Positions 1-57,663 are shown, numbered from the stretch's first letter. The stretch is 64,000 nucleotides of DNA from Montifringilla adamsi (GCA_017590115.1 JAGGNK010010225.1:434001-498000), one strand, 5' to 3'. Notes: generated by a model not told the origin, from the sequence alone. Made by a program: numbers and translations.

Positions 1-22
1 TAAGTTCATAAATTAATCCTTA

Positions 23-43930
<43,908 letters not shown>

Positions 43931-43936
<6 letters not shown>

Positions 43937-43993
43937 TTTCCATCGAAATTGTACTTGAGTCGATAGTTACAAAAGTCTTTAGCAACAGCAGCG
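43931..43993 (-). CDS. ATP2C1: ATP2C1 coding exon 1 (5' UTR plus Met1-Lys2)
   Basis: The coding part is only six bases, ATG AAG at 43936-43931, followed directly by the donor GTAAAG. This joins in frame to the next exon (GTT GCA CGT) and gives the MKVAR start known for vertebrate SPCA1. The start has A at -3. The upstream border is a prediction: a long pyrimidine tract ending in CCAG just before 43993 looks like a 3' splice site, which would make this the second exon of the mRNA. If that acceptor is not used, the exon simply runs up into the CpG island. Upstream ATGs are discussed under findings. Confidence 0.8.
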
Positions 43994-44149
43994 CTGGAGC
44001 GGGAGCGGAAAGGTGAAGAGAGAAATGCCCCAAGATCCCAGGCAATCACAGTGCTCCCTTTGCCCCCACCTGCAGCAACATCTGCAAGAGAAACCAACGC
44101 TAAAAGAGGAAAAAATTATTTTAAAAAAACCCAACGAAATAAAAAGCCG

Positions 44150-45010
44150 TATAGGCTGCCCAGCGCAGAGCAGCACACGCACACCCAGGGAGCCCGCAGA
44201 GCTGTCAGAGACCACCGAGGATGAGGATTAGGATTAGCCGCCCAGCAGCTCCAGCAACGCGGAGGAGCAGCGCCGCCGCTTCCCCCTCGCCACCAGCGCC
44301 TCTAACAGCCTCGTCCCGCCCGGGGAGGGGCGTTCGCTCCTAAAAATAAACCCTCACCCCAAGTAACCCCCTTCCCCGCTCTGCCCGCACCCCGCATCCT
44401 CGGCGCCAGGCGGGAGACGGGAGCGGCGAAAGGAAGCGCTGCCTGCCCGAAGCGACCCCCGCCCGCAACCCCCTCGGCCGCCCGGCCCCGCCCGCACCGT
44501 AGCGCAGGCCGTGGGGCAGCGCGGGGGAGGCGGCTGGGGCAGCGCACGGAGACGCAAGCGGCGGCTCCGGCACGGTCGCCGCCCCCGCCCGCGCCCCCGC
44601 TGCCCGCTGGCGGCCGCGCGGTGCCGGCCCTCGGTAGCCCCGCGCGGCGGAGCGGCCTCACCCGCAGCACTGGGCACCTCCGCAGGTTGTGGGAGCCGAG
44701 CCGCGCCGCGGTTGAAAATGAACGCGTGTGAACGCCCGGCTCCTGCAGGGAGCCATGGAAGCGCCCGCTCGGTGCCCACCTCGCCCCCTGCCCGGGCAGC
44801 AGCCGCACGCTGCCGCGAGAAGGCGGATCCGGAGGCGGCGTTGAGCGGCCGGCGCGGGGAGCGAGGAGGAGCGGGCTGCGCTGAGGGGCCTGGCCCGTGC
44901 CCTCGGGCCCGCCGCCAGCGCCGGCAGCCAAACCCGGCCCTCCTGGCGTGGGAAAACAACCCCGTCATTCCCGCTCGCCTCCGAGCGCTGCTCTGCTGCC
45001 CTCCCATGTA
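44150..45010. promoter_or_regulatory. ATP2C1: CpG island, likely ATP2C1 promoter
   Basis: A sharp island of GC- and CpG-rich sequence, the only one in an otherwise AT-rich window, directly upstream of the start-codon exon. It has many GC boxes (CCCCGCCC-type, for example at about 44460-44500 and 44579-44604) and no clear TATA box, as expected for a housekeeping promoter. The long open frames on both strands here come from a lack of stop codons in GC-rich DNA. The transcription start cannot be fixed from the sequence. Confidence 0.85.
44662..44756 (-). other. ATP2C1: predicted ATP2C1 noncoding first exon, 3' part
   Basis: A donor-like GCGG|GTGAGG lies with its GT at 44661-44660, inside the CpG island and about 670 bases upstream of the CCAG acceptor next to 43993. 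This would give a noncoding first exon ending at 44662; its 5' limit is unknown, and 44756 marks only the first ATG upstream. Other weaker donor-like sites exist in the island (about 44352 and 44772), so this choice is tentative. Confidence 0.4.
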
Positions 45011-45032
45011 AACCGGGGTCACGCACATGGAG

Positions 45033-45265
45033 TAGAATCAGAATCATCAAGGATGGGAAAAAAGCCTTTAAGATTATCCAGTCCAACTGTGCCCTCAGCG
45101 CTGCCACTGAGACCCCTAAACCACTAAATCATAACACTCAGGGCCAAATCCAGACCCTTCCTGAACACTTCCAGAGATGTGGCTCCACAACATCCCTTGG
45201 CAGCCTATTTGAACACCTGATCACCCTAAAAGTGATTTTTTTTTTTTTTTCCTAATAATGGTAAT
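45033..45265 (-). mobile_element. CR1 LINE 3' fragment next to the CpG island
   Basis: A diverged CR1 3' end on the minus strand. It starts with AGAATCAGAATCATCAAGGA, then the ATCCAGTCCAACTGTGCCC and CTGAACACTTCCAGAGATG segments and the CTTGGCAGCCTATT segment, ending in a T-rich stretch. It abuts the right edge of the CpG island. Confidence 0.85.
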
Positions 45266-45360
45266 CTCTCCAGAGTCACCATAAGGCCTTCGGTAGATCC
45301 TATTAGAGTTACAGTACAGCCAGACGAGGCTGGCAGCCCTGGTTGGTTTTGCACCACTGC

Positions 45361-45420
45361 TAGCAAAACATATGATATAAATGCCATATGCTAGCAAAAC
45401 ACATGATGTAAATGTTAGCA
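45361..45420. repeat. imperfect 31-base tandem duplication
   Basis: TAGCAAAACATATGATATAA is followed 31 bases later by TAGCAAAACACATGATGTAA, with the trailing AATGCCATATGC also partly repeated. It lies about 100 bases beyond the CR1 copy upstream of the promoter. Confidence 0.8.
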
Positions 45421-48400
45421 GAAAAAAAAATCAACTCAATAAAAAAATCTTAAAACACATCAGGTAACTATTTTAAAGGTAGGTTTTAGCTACCAATTAT
45501 GGAACCACCAGCCCTAATAACTAGTTGAATTCTGGAGGGAAAAATGCTTTATCAACTCAATTATGTTCATCTTGACATCAAAGGTGTGTTATTTGAAACT
45601 ACAGTTGCAATGCTGAGCTCTTCGGCTGGGGAAGTTTTTAAGTAAAAGTAACTTCCACTGAGATGATTCATTTTAATTTAAGGTATGATGTACACTACCA
45701 GTAAGAACAAAATACCTTTCAACTTTCAAGGTCAAAATTTATTGAAGACGTGCTAATTTGTAGGCTTTACATCCCACTTTTAAAGGAGCAGTGACAACAT
45801 GGTGTGAAAAAAGCACTTGCATTGACATCTCATGATTAACGACCTGTCACCTTGGCTTTGTTTTTCTTAAGCAGCTGAAGAAACCAAACTCCGTCTTTGT
45901 CAGTTCATAAGCAGCATTTACCAGAATTAAATTTTAGCATTTCAAATGAATCTCACAACCCATAATAGCATGCCCCTTCAAGCTAAAGAGCATCCTTGCT
46001 TTTTTGAAGCTTTTGAATATAACTTCGAGTGCTAATGTAACATAGATTTGTCAATATATTTTGAGAAGTAAAGAAGAGTTACAAGTGTTGTCTTAAAGTA
46101 AAGGCTCCAGATATTTGCTTTCAGGAAATTAAGATGACAACAGGCAGGTTAATCGTTTGAGATTGCCTAGTACATAATTTCTGACCTGCCCCATGTAGTT
46201 GCCATGTTAATTGAGTATCTCCATGGTTACTCCATGAAGTATCCCACTACAAGCAGCAGTGACTGTCCTCCGAGACAGCGCTTCTGTTAACTTGTATGAA
46301 AGCAAACTAAGAACCCCTCCAAGACACTCATAACATGCTCACAGTTATAATGCCACAATTTCAACACAAAACTGATGCACCCAACAAGAAAAACATTTAG
46401 TTACTTTGTTAAAACAGGTAGGTCTTGCTTTCAATATCATATGCTATCATTAAATATTAAAAACTTAGGTAAATATTTCATGGAGAAAAAAACAAAAGCT
46501 GTAGGTCCTAATACTGTTTACATCCACATGTTTGGACTTCTTTACATTGTGAAAAGTTTTGGGGAGAAGAATGGGAGTTCCTGAACATTATTGAGATTGT
46601 TCACAATTGAGACCTAAATATCTGTGACGAAGTCTGCGTACTAAGAAACATTCTGTGTTCATGTGTCTCACAAGAAAAGAAGTCAAAAGCAAGTCTACGC
46701 TATTGCAACAACAAAAAAGGTTCATCTTTGAGGCTTAATTTTTTTTTCACATTATGTACATCTAGCAGTATTACAGCCTGTGATGCTGCCAGACAGCTGG
46801 GAAGTGCCACTTCAGCATTATACAAGGACTATATCCATCCTTGAAAAATATATTACAGTTTCTGACATATCCCACACGTGCAAACAGTGGCTGTTTAATA
46901 AAAAATGCTCAAAGTACTTTATTTACAACTGCTGGTAAATGTTGTTTCTTCACAAATCCAGTCCTTAATGTGAGCTTGATTCACAAGAGTATTAGGACAG
47001 CCTTAATATCTTCAGGAGGCCGCATTAAAGTGTGTGGCAAAGGCATTATTTGGCAAACCAAAGCACATTATTAAAATATGATTGTAGAGATAAGTCTGAA
47101 ATTAAAAAAAGGTTTGGCTTACAGTAACCTGTTGTAGCCAGTTGTACTCACAAACTACAATAATATTTGTTTTATTTCTTTTAATCTTAAAAAAAATCTT
47201 GTAGTGAAATACTCATCTGAATTTCCAGTAAGCAAACATGTCTCGCCCAAACAGAATAATTCCAGTGAAAATATGTATACAAACCAGAAAAAATGTACAC
47301 AAACAATCCTTAAATGTCGCAGTTAGAATCTATTTTTTTTGAAAAGTACTTGAAAGGATATGCTGTACTGATAGGTTTGGAAAAGACTGAACACTGGTGG
47401 TTGTTAGCATTTTCTCTTTCTAGTTCATAGTCATGAAAATACTTCATAAAAGCAAACAAGCCTTCTGGAAATAGGTTTACATTCAGGAGAGCAGAGTTTC
47501 ATGAGTGTTCAATGGCAACTTAAGCAGACCCCTGCCCAAGGCGTTCTCCTCCTCTTGCTGTGTTACCAGGTTTCAATGCCGCACAGCACCACCTTAGTGT
47601 TCTGCATCAACAAAAAGGGGTTCCTGCCACCCAGCCACCACCACCTCATCCCCTTCCTGTCGTTTTCCCCATGAAATTCTCATCATTTACCTCCTATCCA
47701 TGGCCAAGTCAGACTTTGCCTTCTGTAAGTGGCTGTCAGCAGCAGGCAGCCAGGAGATTATTTCAGACCCACAACCCCAGACTGACCCACACCTGGATTC
47801 ATGTGGGAACTGATTCATGTCTGGAATAACCCAGCACATCAGTGAATACAGATTTCACTCATTAAATCAGAGGTGGTTGTTCTGGCACAGCCAAAAGGTT
47901 AGAACAGGTATGGGGTACATGAATAGGTACTCCTGCTTTCAGTACTTTCTCTTCTCCCTTAGGCTTTCAGGGCTAAAAACTAATGATTTGATAAAGGGAA
48001 CTGATTGTCTAGGTTTTGATTACTTATTGGGTTTTATAACAGGCAGCTGCAAAAAAAGCATACATAACTTCTGTATGAATCTAGAAGCAATCCAGAGTGC
48101 TGATTTTAGCTGCCTTTCTATTTCTTCAGAAGAATTAAAGGCCTCTGGAAAGCTTGGAAAAATTAAAAGGTAGTAAATACATTATATTCCAGGAAGTACC
48201 ATCAATCAGTTGGAAGTGAAAAAGGGAGAATTCACTCTAATGACATAAAACGGATAGGCCTTAACCTGCAGTTTGTTTATATGAACTTCAAGTTTGGTTT
48301 AGTCTTTGGGATTTTGACCAATTCAGCTTCATCTCAATGGCTCCCATGTGCTACAGCACTACCAAAAGCAGCAAAATGTATTTTAAACATAACAAGGATA

Positions 48401-51400
48401 CCTATAACTGCATGGTTCACAGATTAGAGATTTATTACACAGAATTTTGTTGAAGCTACTTTTCAGATCATGACAGCATTTGAAATACTTGTTGCTCTGA
48501 AGTGAGCTTCCAGATTCTTTTAAAGTATTGTTTTATAGTATCCTTCTCAAGATGCATTTGTTTAAAGCTTGTCAGTGTTGAGTAGTGCTACTGAAATCTA
48601 TTACAAATTTTGCTAATCTCATAGGAATTTATTTATACATTATAACAAGAGACATTTTTCTGAGCCATATCATTGATAATATTTTAATATGGAGAAAGCT
48701 TTCTATAGGACTTCAGTTTGGGTCAGAAAGGGTTAGTATATGATCCTTCTGCCAAAACAGGCTTCTCCACTGCCTGCTTGCTTGCTTTAGGTATAACTTA
48801 AACATCCCTCAATACACTGATCATAAATTAGCTTTCATGGCAGAAGAAAACTGGTTTCTGGTAAGACAGACTTCTATTTGATGTAATCAAATTTTTTGTT
48901 GTCTTTCATCTGGAAGTCAAAAACTCACCAGTGCTTTTACAGTCCTCCACAGAGATCTTGTGTGACTGGAGTCCAGACAAGGGAGGGATGATAGTGGAGC
49001 ATCTCATTTACATAAATGGCACATCATTTGTAAAACCTGTTGCAAATTTCATCTCCACATCCTTTCCATCCATGCTTTTCAACTGATAGCAGATAGAAGC
49101 AATCACCTCATCTCCAAATTGAATTCTCCAGAGGAACACCCAAGGCAAGTCCACCTAAAGTTCAATTGTTATGTCTGTCTGTATGTGTGTGTATAAAATC
49201 AGTTCAAGTTTAAAAGAAGAAAAATGATACAGTTTTCCCAAAGGAAATAAGTGTTCATTTAATTTTATAATTCTGAGCATGTTAGGATGTAAGAAACATA
49301 ACTACATTTTCAAATTACCTTAGCTCAGCCCTGTCTTGACACTGTGCAATTATGCTAATTAAGGAACTTTGGTTTATGGGAGTCTTAAATTATATTTCAC
49401 TGATTTTTAAAGCACTTGAATTTAACCGTGTCATGCCATCCCTAAGCAGCATCCCTACCAATATTCTACATTCAGAGAAGGGGTGCAGCACCACAGCATT
49501 TTAAGATTGACATGCAATGAGGCTTCTATGATTGCCCTTCTGCTGATGCCAAGTTCTGCATTGGCCCTGACGTTCTCCTCTCTTGATAACCCAGCTCAGG
49601 AGGACTGATCTAGCCAAGAAGAGAGCTTGCCTCAAAAAAGGCTTTACTGCTGAACTCCCAGAACTAGTGGAGGAAGGCAGTGTAAAACAGTGACAGGATT
49701 AAAACCTTTAATCAGTTTGAACTGTTGTGAATGTATACTCAGAGCATTCAAGAAAATCAGGTTTAATTTATCCTTCAGGTAAAGTTAATTCATTTTCTGA
49801 CCATAGCACTCAACTTATCTCAAACCTGCATTTCATCTTCCATACTTTTCTTCTTCAATACCTTCCATCTCAAGAGCATATTCAATATTCACCTGCTATT
49901 TTCTTCCTTCAGCTGCACTACTTTGAAAAAGTTAAAAATATTAATTGCACATTTTCCAGAGGGGTTTCCCTTCCCTTTTTTTTAGGACTCACAGAGATCT
50001 TCAGCTGTTTGTGTTTTCCTGTCAGTGACTGTTTTCAAAGCTAACTACTCGAGTAAAGGTTTCACTGCTAATGTGGAAGCTCTCACAAGTGCCTCTATCC
50101 TATCTACTGGAGGCTTCACATTTCCAGAGACATTTTGTGAAGTAAAGATCTAGTTTCACATTGCCTGTAAAAGACAGCCAAGAAACATGTGCACTATAAT
50201 TGGAATATGCTGTGAAGCAAGTTACTATTGGAAATCTTGGCTCAGGCAGGCAAAATGCCTTGTTAGGATTTCTGCTACAGGACAAAGACTCCACTCCTCT
50301 GCATTGCCAGCTGCAGCTACCATCATGTTGTGGCCTGAATACAGCAGAAGGTGGAAAACTCTTCCCTATGTCTTTCTGAAGGACTACTGCAATTTATTAC
50401 ATGGCAAAGAAGGCACCCCATTTACTTCTAAATTATTTCAGTTATGTTATAGCAAGCTGTCTGTGCTGGAGAATAAAGACATTTCAACAATGAAACTATA
50501 AACAGCTAAAAAAACCACAGCAATAGCAAAGTTTGAATTTCATTTGAATTGATTCAAGGTTAATGTGCCAAGAATTTCAGGAATGCTGCATATATTACAG
50601 ACAAGTAAGCTTGCCAAGACTCTCTTGGAAATTCTTCTTCAAGACTATGGGTGAGAGCAAAACAGGGCAAAGGTAATACTCAGTGAGGAGCTGGCAGTTA
50701 ATAAACAGATGTTTACATAGTTATACGATTTTGGATCCTGGCAAGAATATGATTATTTGTTTGATAACACACTTAAGCATAATATGTTGGGTTGTGAAAT
50801 TTTATTCAGACTCAGAGCCAAAAAATCTTATCAAGTGAAAGCATGTGGCAGCTTTTCAGGTTGGGAGGAATTAGCTACAAACTTTTGTTTTACAGGAGAG
50901 CCCATATACCTTTTTATTTTTAGTATTACTGCAACTTTCATGTAAATGGAGCCAAAAATACAGAGAATTTTTTCTTCCCTTATGTCTTAAAAAGAGTGGT
51001 CTGAGGTCACATTTTTAAAGCTGATAAAATCAATTAATGTAGCGTGCTTCTATTGCAACTATGGGCTCTATTGTAAAGACCCCTAACTTTAAGATAGACT
51101 CAACTGGTGAATTGAAAGACTAAATCTGTTTTCAGATGCTTTCTTAGTCAAAGTTAACAATAAGACTGCAGGGGGAGGAATAAAAACTGCAAACACATTT
51201 TATGTAAAATTTAGAAACTTAGTAAAGTACACTTAGAAAAAATACCCAAATTTAACAAGGTTGTTCTGACCTCATTCCCCATCCAGCTACACAAGCTTGT
51301 GCTAGGACAAAGTGAAGGTGGGAGCAAGTGCTCAGGAGTGTCTCCATATCACTACTGATGAATATCAAACTTCAGCACAAGGGAATTAAAAAACAAACAC

Positions 51401-53271
51401 ACATTTCACGGAAGGCTCCTGTCTGCCCTGAAAATAGGTACTAAAATATTACCAGCAACATCACCATGTTTAGTAGCCTCACTCTAAATAATAGATCACA
51501 TATTCAGTTCATGCATCACCGAAGGTTGGGTACAGCCCCAACTGAAAGTGACAGGAGTGGATATGGGAGGGACAAACCCCACAGCTGTATCATATCAGTT
51601 GGGAGAGTATATTCCTGCAGCCTGTCACAATGGGAAGGTTGAAAGGGCCCTGAGGTACCCCTCTGTCTCCCAGTAATTCAGCAGCTAGTGTCAGCTGCAT
51701 TCTGTGCATCTGCAGCGAGCCAAGAAGCACCAGAGGAGGATTTCATTTAAAAAGAGTGGAAACTCATATTGTAGGCCCTCCTCCCCACCATCTGGCTACT
51801 GGGGACATTCAGTACAATTCAGCATGGCAACTGCCTATTCAGAAGGAAGGGAAAAAACATTTCTCGTGCAAGAAAAAAATTAGGCAGTTCCCATTCCATC
51901 TTTGAGGGCCTCCAGCCTAATCCAGATCTGTTGAGGAGTTCTGAGGATAAAGCTCTATAATTAGAGTACAGAAACTGGTAGTGATAAATCAGCAAAAATC
52001 TTGTTTCCTATTTGAAGTTCAGGCTTAAAGTAAATTTTAACCCTGAATTCCCTATATACTATTTAAAACTTGACCAGAATATTTTGATATCTAATGAGAG
52101 ACATGATTTTTATCCTACTTCTTTCATATGTCATATAATAAATTTAAGGTCAGAAGATTATCTTAGGTTGTATTTAAGATATTGTTATGAGAACATATCT
52201 ATCACATCACATCAATATACTGTACATTTTATGTTTATATGATTTCTATTATATCTATGATTTACTTAATCATAAATCTGCTTATCATTAGTTTATCTGT
52301 TATTATGTTCTACCAAATAACAAATCTGTCCAGCCATATATATATGACTTATTTAATATGCAAAAATAAAACCATACCAAGATGTAAATGTTTCTGATTC
52401 ATCAGTCATTCACCTGTGGAAAATCATCCATCCAGTGAAAAAACAAAACAATCATTGGGAGCCTCTGACATTGTAGTAGCAACATGGATTAATCAGAAAT
52501 TACTTACGTGTGTATGCATTGAGAACCAAAATCATGATTTTGCTTCTCTTGGAGTTGCAAAACAGGACTCCTGGAGTATTTTCTTCATTAGATACAGATT
52601 TCAGTAAGCCAGGTGCTTTTAAGGATTCATCTTTCATGTCTCCCACAATTTTCACTCCAAATTGTTTTCCCTTTTTGAAAATTTGATCTTTGGTTGTTTA
52701 CAGCGTCACATCTTCAACATTTATGTACAGTGATGCTGTTTTTCTCTTCCAGGGACAGATGTAGAATAAACTAACCTTGGTGTTGCAGTTTTTCCTGTTT
52801 ATAAGGTCTGTTTTATCCAAAACCATAGCCTCACTGCACTATCTAAAGAGAGAGAGCTGGGTTTGAATAAATTAAGCTTTGCATCAATTCAGCTGTTACA
52901 TCCTATAAAGTGTAATCAAGATACTGCTTCTAGGGTCAAAGCATAAAGAATGCAGAACTGTAGCAGAGAAGCTGAAAACTGGTAAGGAAAAATAAAGTCC
53001 ATTTTCAGACTTGCCAGAACCTCTAAGACAGCATTTCCTTTTGCAGTTTGTAGCAAAAGGAATACCACCATTTCCTCCACCAAGCCCTAGGTCACCTAAG
53101 AAGTACATCCACACCAAAGAAAAAACCAAGTGACTTCATTTTTACAATTCTGCACACAACGGCTTCTGATCCCAATGGGAACTTCTTAGCAAATATTTTC
53201 TGATGACTTTCAGATTTATTGCAGGTATGCAAGCTTCACAAGCACTTCTCTTTAAACACAACTCTTTTCTC

Positions 53272-53288
53272 TTTTTTTTTTTTTTTTA
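53272..53288. repeat. poly-T run
   Basis: A T run of about 16 bases in the upstream intergenic region, followed by AT-rich sequence. Similar runs occur at 54490-54518 and 61266-61290. No retrotransposon body is recognisable beside them. Confidence 0.8.
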
Positions 53289-54843
53289 ATATATTTAAAT
53301 GATTTTGAAGTAGCCTAGTCATTGGTGACAGTAATTCCAAGCAACCTTTTAAAATAGCTGTGGCATGACATCCTGTCCTTCCATGTGAAATTAGCCCTGC
53401 CCAAACACAGAGCCTTTTGCAGCACTGTAACTGAAGGAGCAGCTACATGAAATTTGGTCAGGTTTAAAAGTTTCCAGCAGCAATGCCAGCACTTCTGAGT
53501 CCTATACATAGGATGGTTGCAAATATTATTTTATTTTAGCCCTCGGTGAAAATGCCATGTGTTACTATGAAATACGACCACTATTATTAAGATTGCTTTT
53601 ACTAATTCAGGTTCCCTGCTTTGTCTTCAGGGCTGGGCATAGGCTGTAGCTGCCTATAACAAACTTCCTGTGAATGCAAAGCAAATACCATAAAGAGGCT
53701 TGACATGGCCTGAATGCCAGGGGAAGGTCAGAATCCAAAGCCTGGTGCCTATAACACTGCTGTTTTTAAGCTTTTGTAGTTCCTGGGCTTTAATATCATA
53801 TTGTTTGATATTACAAGCTGGTTCATGGAACGGTGCCATTGTATCAAAGAAGTTTGCCTGTGCTGAAAAAGGCTTCTAATCCTTTTAGTTGAATAGAAAA
53901 TCTGGAAGGCATGAACTTCAAAACTTGAATAGAAAGGCCAAATGAAATTTCTCTGAAAAGAAATCAGAATTTGAAAGGGTAATTCATTTTTGTAGTGGTT
54001 GTGATTGACAATCCTGGAATTTCTAACACTCAAAAACATTTTCACCTAGCCTTTTTTAATGCCTCTTCAGTGGTTTCTGCTCTGATTATTTTTAAAATGT
54101 GGTTAAAAAGTAGCACTGCTATATTTCTGTCTAATTTCCTGGGGAGAAACGTAAATAAATATATGTGTTACTGAGTGCTCATGAGCACAGTAACTCTTAA
54201 CTGTAGCACATGGTCCGTACATCTGATGATGCAAGAAGCTAATTTTGATAAGGCACAGCTGAGGAAATTAGTTAAGAAAACAGGAACCAAGCATCTGTTT
54301 TGTTTGACTGTCTCAGAACTTTAAATGCTCCCTAAGCTTTGTTGCTTTCTTAGGTTCCTTGTCTTTTCATGGCATTAGAAATGCTAATATGAAGGCTCCA
54401 AACATGAAATGTAATCCATCTCTATCTGGCAAACATATTCTTATATGAAAAAGAGAGGAAACCATGGTATAAGACAGTTGGGTGTGGTTTTTTGGTTTTT
54501 TTTTCTTTTTTTTTTACTTACAAATAATTTGTTTAATTTGTAATCAAATAAACCTTCAGAAATTGAATATATCTTAGTTTTCAATTTTTTCTCTTTTTTC
54601 AACCCTTGACATACTCATGTTTACATGCACTTTTCTACCAGTTATTTAAATAAAGCTGTAAAAGTTGAGCTTAAGGATTAGAGAATAAGCTTTCTACTGC
54701 ACAGCCTATTCTGTTAAGGTTTTTCATTTCACTAGATTTGAGAAGTGGCAGTCAGCCTGCCCCACTCCCCTCCCTTCCCAAGCAACACCTGGCTGCAGCA
54801 GCCATTCAGTCTTGATACTGGCCTAAGTGAAGAATTGTCAAAA

Positions 54844-54970
54844 CACAGAATGGTTTGGGTTGGAAGGGACCATAAACATCATCTGGTTCCAACCTCACTG
54901 CCATGGGTAGGGACACCTTTCACTAGACCAGGTTGCTCAGAGCCCCATCCAACCTGGCCATACCTGATTG
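54844..54970 (-). mobile_element. short CR1 LINE 3' end
   Basis: About 125 bases recognisable as a CR1 tail on the minus strand: CACAGAATGGTTTGGGTTGG, the AAGGGACCATAAACATCATC segment and CACTAGACCAGGTTGCTCAG, cut off after CCATCCAACCTGGCC. It is from a different CR1 subfamily than the copies at 2.1 and 36.1 kb, judged by the GTAGGGACACC segment. Confidence 0.9.
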
Positions 54971-56345
54971 ATGTGATACCTGTGTCACAAAAAGTGCCTG
55001 AATGAAAAACAGTATTTCAGGAAATGTACTACAATCCTATTTAAAATGTCAGTGGTGTAAAGTTTCTTCAGAAGATCATCTCAAACTTAGACTCCAAAAA
55101 TAAATGAGCATTGACCATTTAGATTAATATTTTTACAATATATTAAAATAAGAATTTGAATACAACATTATGCAAGACCTGCCACAGTTCACAGCTAGAT
55201 AAGTTCTATGATTTCTGTTTGGAAAACAGCTCCTTCTTGCTTTTGTGAAAAAGGCAGAAGCTCAGTGCCTTGTGATTAGGATCCTTGCTTAGCCTAGTGG
55301 TTTCTTCAAATGGTTTGTATTAGTTGCTGGTTTCTTATGGCAATGCCAATACCTGTTCATCTTAAAATGTGTCAGTATAGGTAGACAGCATATACTTGAA
55401 AAATTGTCTGGTCATGTCTGACACAAAGCAGTGGAGACCCAGCCTATGACCGAAATGTGAGATGGTGATTCAACAAAGGTGTTTGTCTGAAAAGGTAAAA
55501 CATTCAAGCTTTGATGCCACTGATCTTAATTCAAGCAGAAAATCTGCTTAGAGCAAAAAAATAAAGAATCTATACATCCTTGGAAAATTTCATACTGTCC
55601 TGACAGGGATTTCTATATGACTACAGGAGAAAGTCTAGCACAAAGCCAAATTGGACCAAATGGGGATTTGTTCTGATGCAGTCTCTCAAATATTGATTTA
55701 AGTGAGCTTAGGAGGAGCTAAGGTGACAAAGACCATACCTAAGCTACCCATCTCTATCAGAAAATTTAGAGTTTTCCAAACGAATTTGTGAACTACAAGG
55801 AGCTGTTAGATCATAGTAATTGTTTTGACACAATGGATATAAGTATAAAATATTAAACAACATAATATCCATCAGCCCCAGAGAATCCGAGTATTTTAGA
55901 TGCTGGAGATACCACATCCCAGGGAGACACAGCACTCAGAGCCTTTTATGCTTCAGAACACAAATAAGAGAAATTAGGGAAAATGTTCCATTAGGAAAAT
56001 TAGTCAAGCCTCTGTTTAAGCACAAAAATCAGAGTGTCTCTAGTCATTCAAAGCATGCAGCCTTTTTAAAGTGTCATCTCAAATTTAACATATACATTAG
56101 TTTTTAAATACCAAATATAAAAATACCACTGTTGTAAACAAAATTAACTGGACACGATAAAGCCATTGCAATGAACTTTTCATTAATAGCTATACAGATT
56201 TCTTAGCTGTCCTAGTAGAGTAGTACTGTCATTTGTAATACATGTATTTCATAGAGATCTTACACTGTGAACCTGAGGCACCTACACTAAATGTATCTTT
56301 AGATACAGAAATCTTTAGAAAAGCAAAACAAAGCCAGAGTGCCTC

Positions 56346-56371
56346 TTTTTTTTTTTTTTTTTTTTTTTTTT
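56346..56371. repeat. T26 homopolymer
   Basis: An uninterrupted run of 26 T in the upstream intergenic region. On the minus strand it would read as a poly-A tail, but no retrotransposed body is recognisable beside it. Confidence 0.9.
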
Positions 56372-57583
56372 CTCTGTAAGCCAGCAGTAGCACTTGAACT
56401 ATCACCGCTATAATAAAAGCATTGTCACTGTTACAACACCAGCAACCACAGATGCCAACTCTGCTGAGAGGGACATCTCTCCATACTAAGAGACAGCATC
56501 ACTTCCAGCTAGAGGTTAACCTGTGTGGAATGGGAGGTATTGTTCATCTCAGAGCAGAGATCAAGTGCCAGCTGTTTCAGCAAAAGCTGCCAGATCTTTC
56601 ACTGGATAAAGCCATGTCCTCTTCAGACCCTTTAGCTGCATCCTCAGTATCTCTTCTCCAGGCTAACTAACTAGATGTCTGAAGTCTTTCCCACTTGGAA
56701 GAGCTGATCCTTGCAAAAGTCTTAGATTGCCTCATGAAATGTGTACTTTAAAATGCCTGTAGTCCTGTAATTTCAGGGATTTTTGTCAAACATATGTCAG
56801 ATTCAGTTACACTAATGCTGCTTGGCATACAACAACTACCTTTACAGACAAAGTTGAACAGTGCCAATTTGACTCACCTAACGTAGATTTTAAAGCTGTG
56901 AGGAATCACTAATTTCAGTCTGACTGCATACGTAACAGAGAACTTCTACCTGTAAACTGTGCACAAGGACAATAACCACTATTTCATCTGTATAAAGTCT
57001 TTTATAAGTATTTCTAACCACACTTTCAGAGTATGGGCTGACCACGGAATTATGTTAAATACAGTTTGAAACCTTATATCCTATTTGCATGCAGCTTGTG
57101 AGCTTTTTTCTCCTTGATTAAAGACCCATCCTTTGTGAGCACTGTCTTCCTCAAAGATTGTGTTAAATCCTCAGCTACTTTGAGATAAGACCTTGACTTG
57201 AACAGGTTTGCCATTTTTGGGGAAAACTAAAGATAAGGCAAAATAACAATGCACTAAACAAGTAAGCATCTGATAAGCTCTGTTAGGAGAGCATCCTCAC
57301 AACACAAGAGGATCTGTACACTGCTCCTCCTCAGACCTTAGAAGGACCTACAAATCCTGCCCATCACAGTTATGACAGAGACTTGAAGGAAAGGCAGCTT
57401 AATGCCACTCAGCATAGATGCTATTATCCAACTCTACTCTCAATTCAGTCACTGCTTTTTAAATTAATTTGATTGGTAAACTTGAGAAAGACAAATATGT
57501 TCTAATGGCAATAGCTCTCTCATGACTAGGGGAATGTCCTTCTTGGTCCCCAGCAGTCTGGTGCCCTCTGGTTGGCTGACTTA

Positions 57584-57663
57584 AAAACTGACTGAGCTGC
57601 AGCAATCAACCACTATCAGGGATAAAACTGACTGAGCTGCAGCAATCAACCACTACCGGGATA
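57584..57663. repeat. 40-base tandem duplication
   Basis: AAAACTGACTGAGCTGCAGC and the following 20 bases occur twice with a period of exactly 40. The copies differ at two internal positions and at the last bases. It is a recent local duplication in unique intergenic DNA. Confidence 0.92.

Noticed and set aside
44302..45127. Long open frames on both strands (up to 224 codons) at 44.3-45.1 kb
   Set aside because: They overlap each other in several frames inside the CpG island, are Ala/Arg/Gly/Pro-rich and have no recognisable domain. Lack of stop codons in GC-rich DNA explains them.
56346..56420. Processed retrogene next to the T26 run
   Set aside because: The sequence on either side of the run has no open frame or protein similarity, so it is kept as a homopolymer only.
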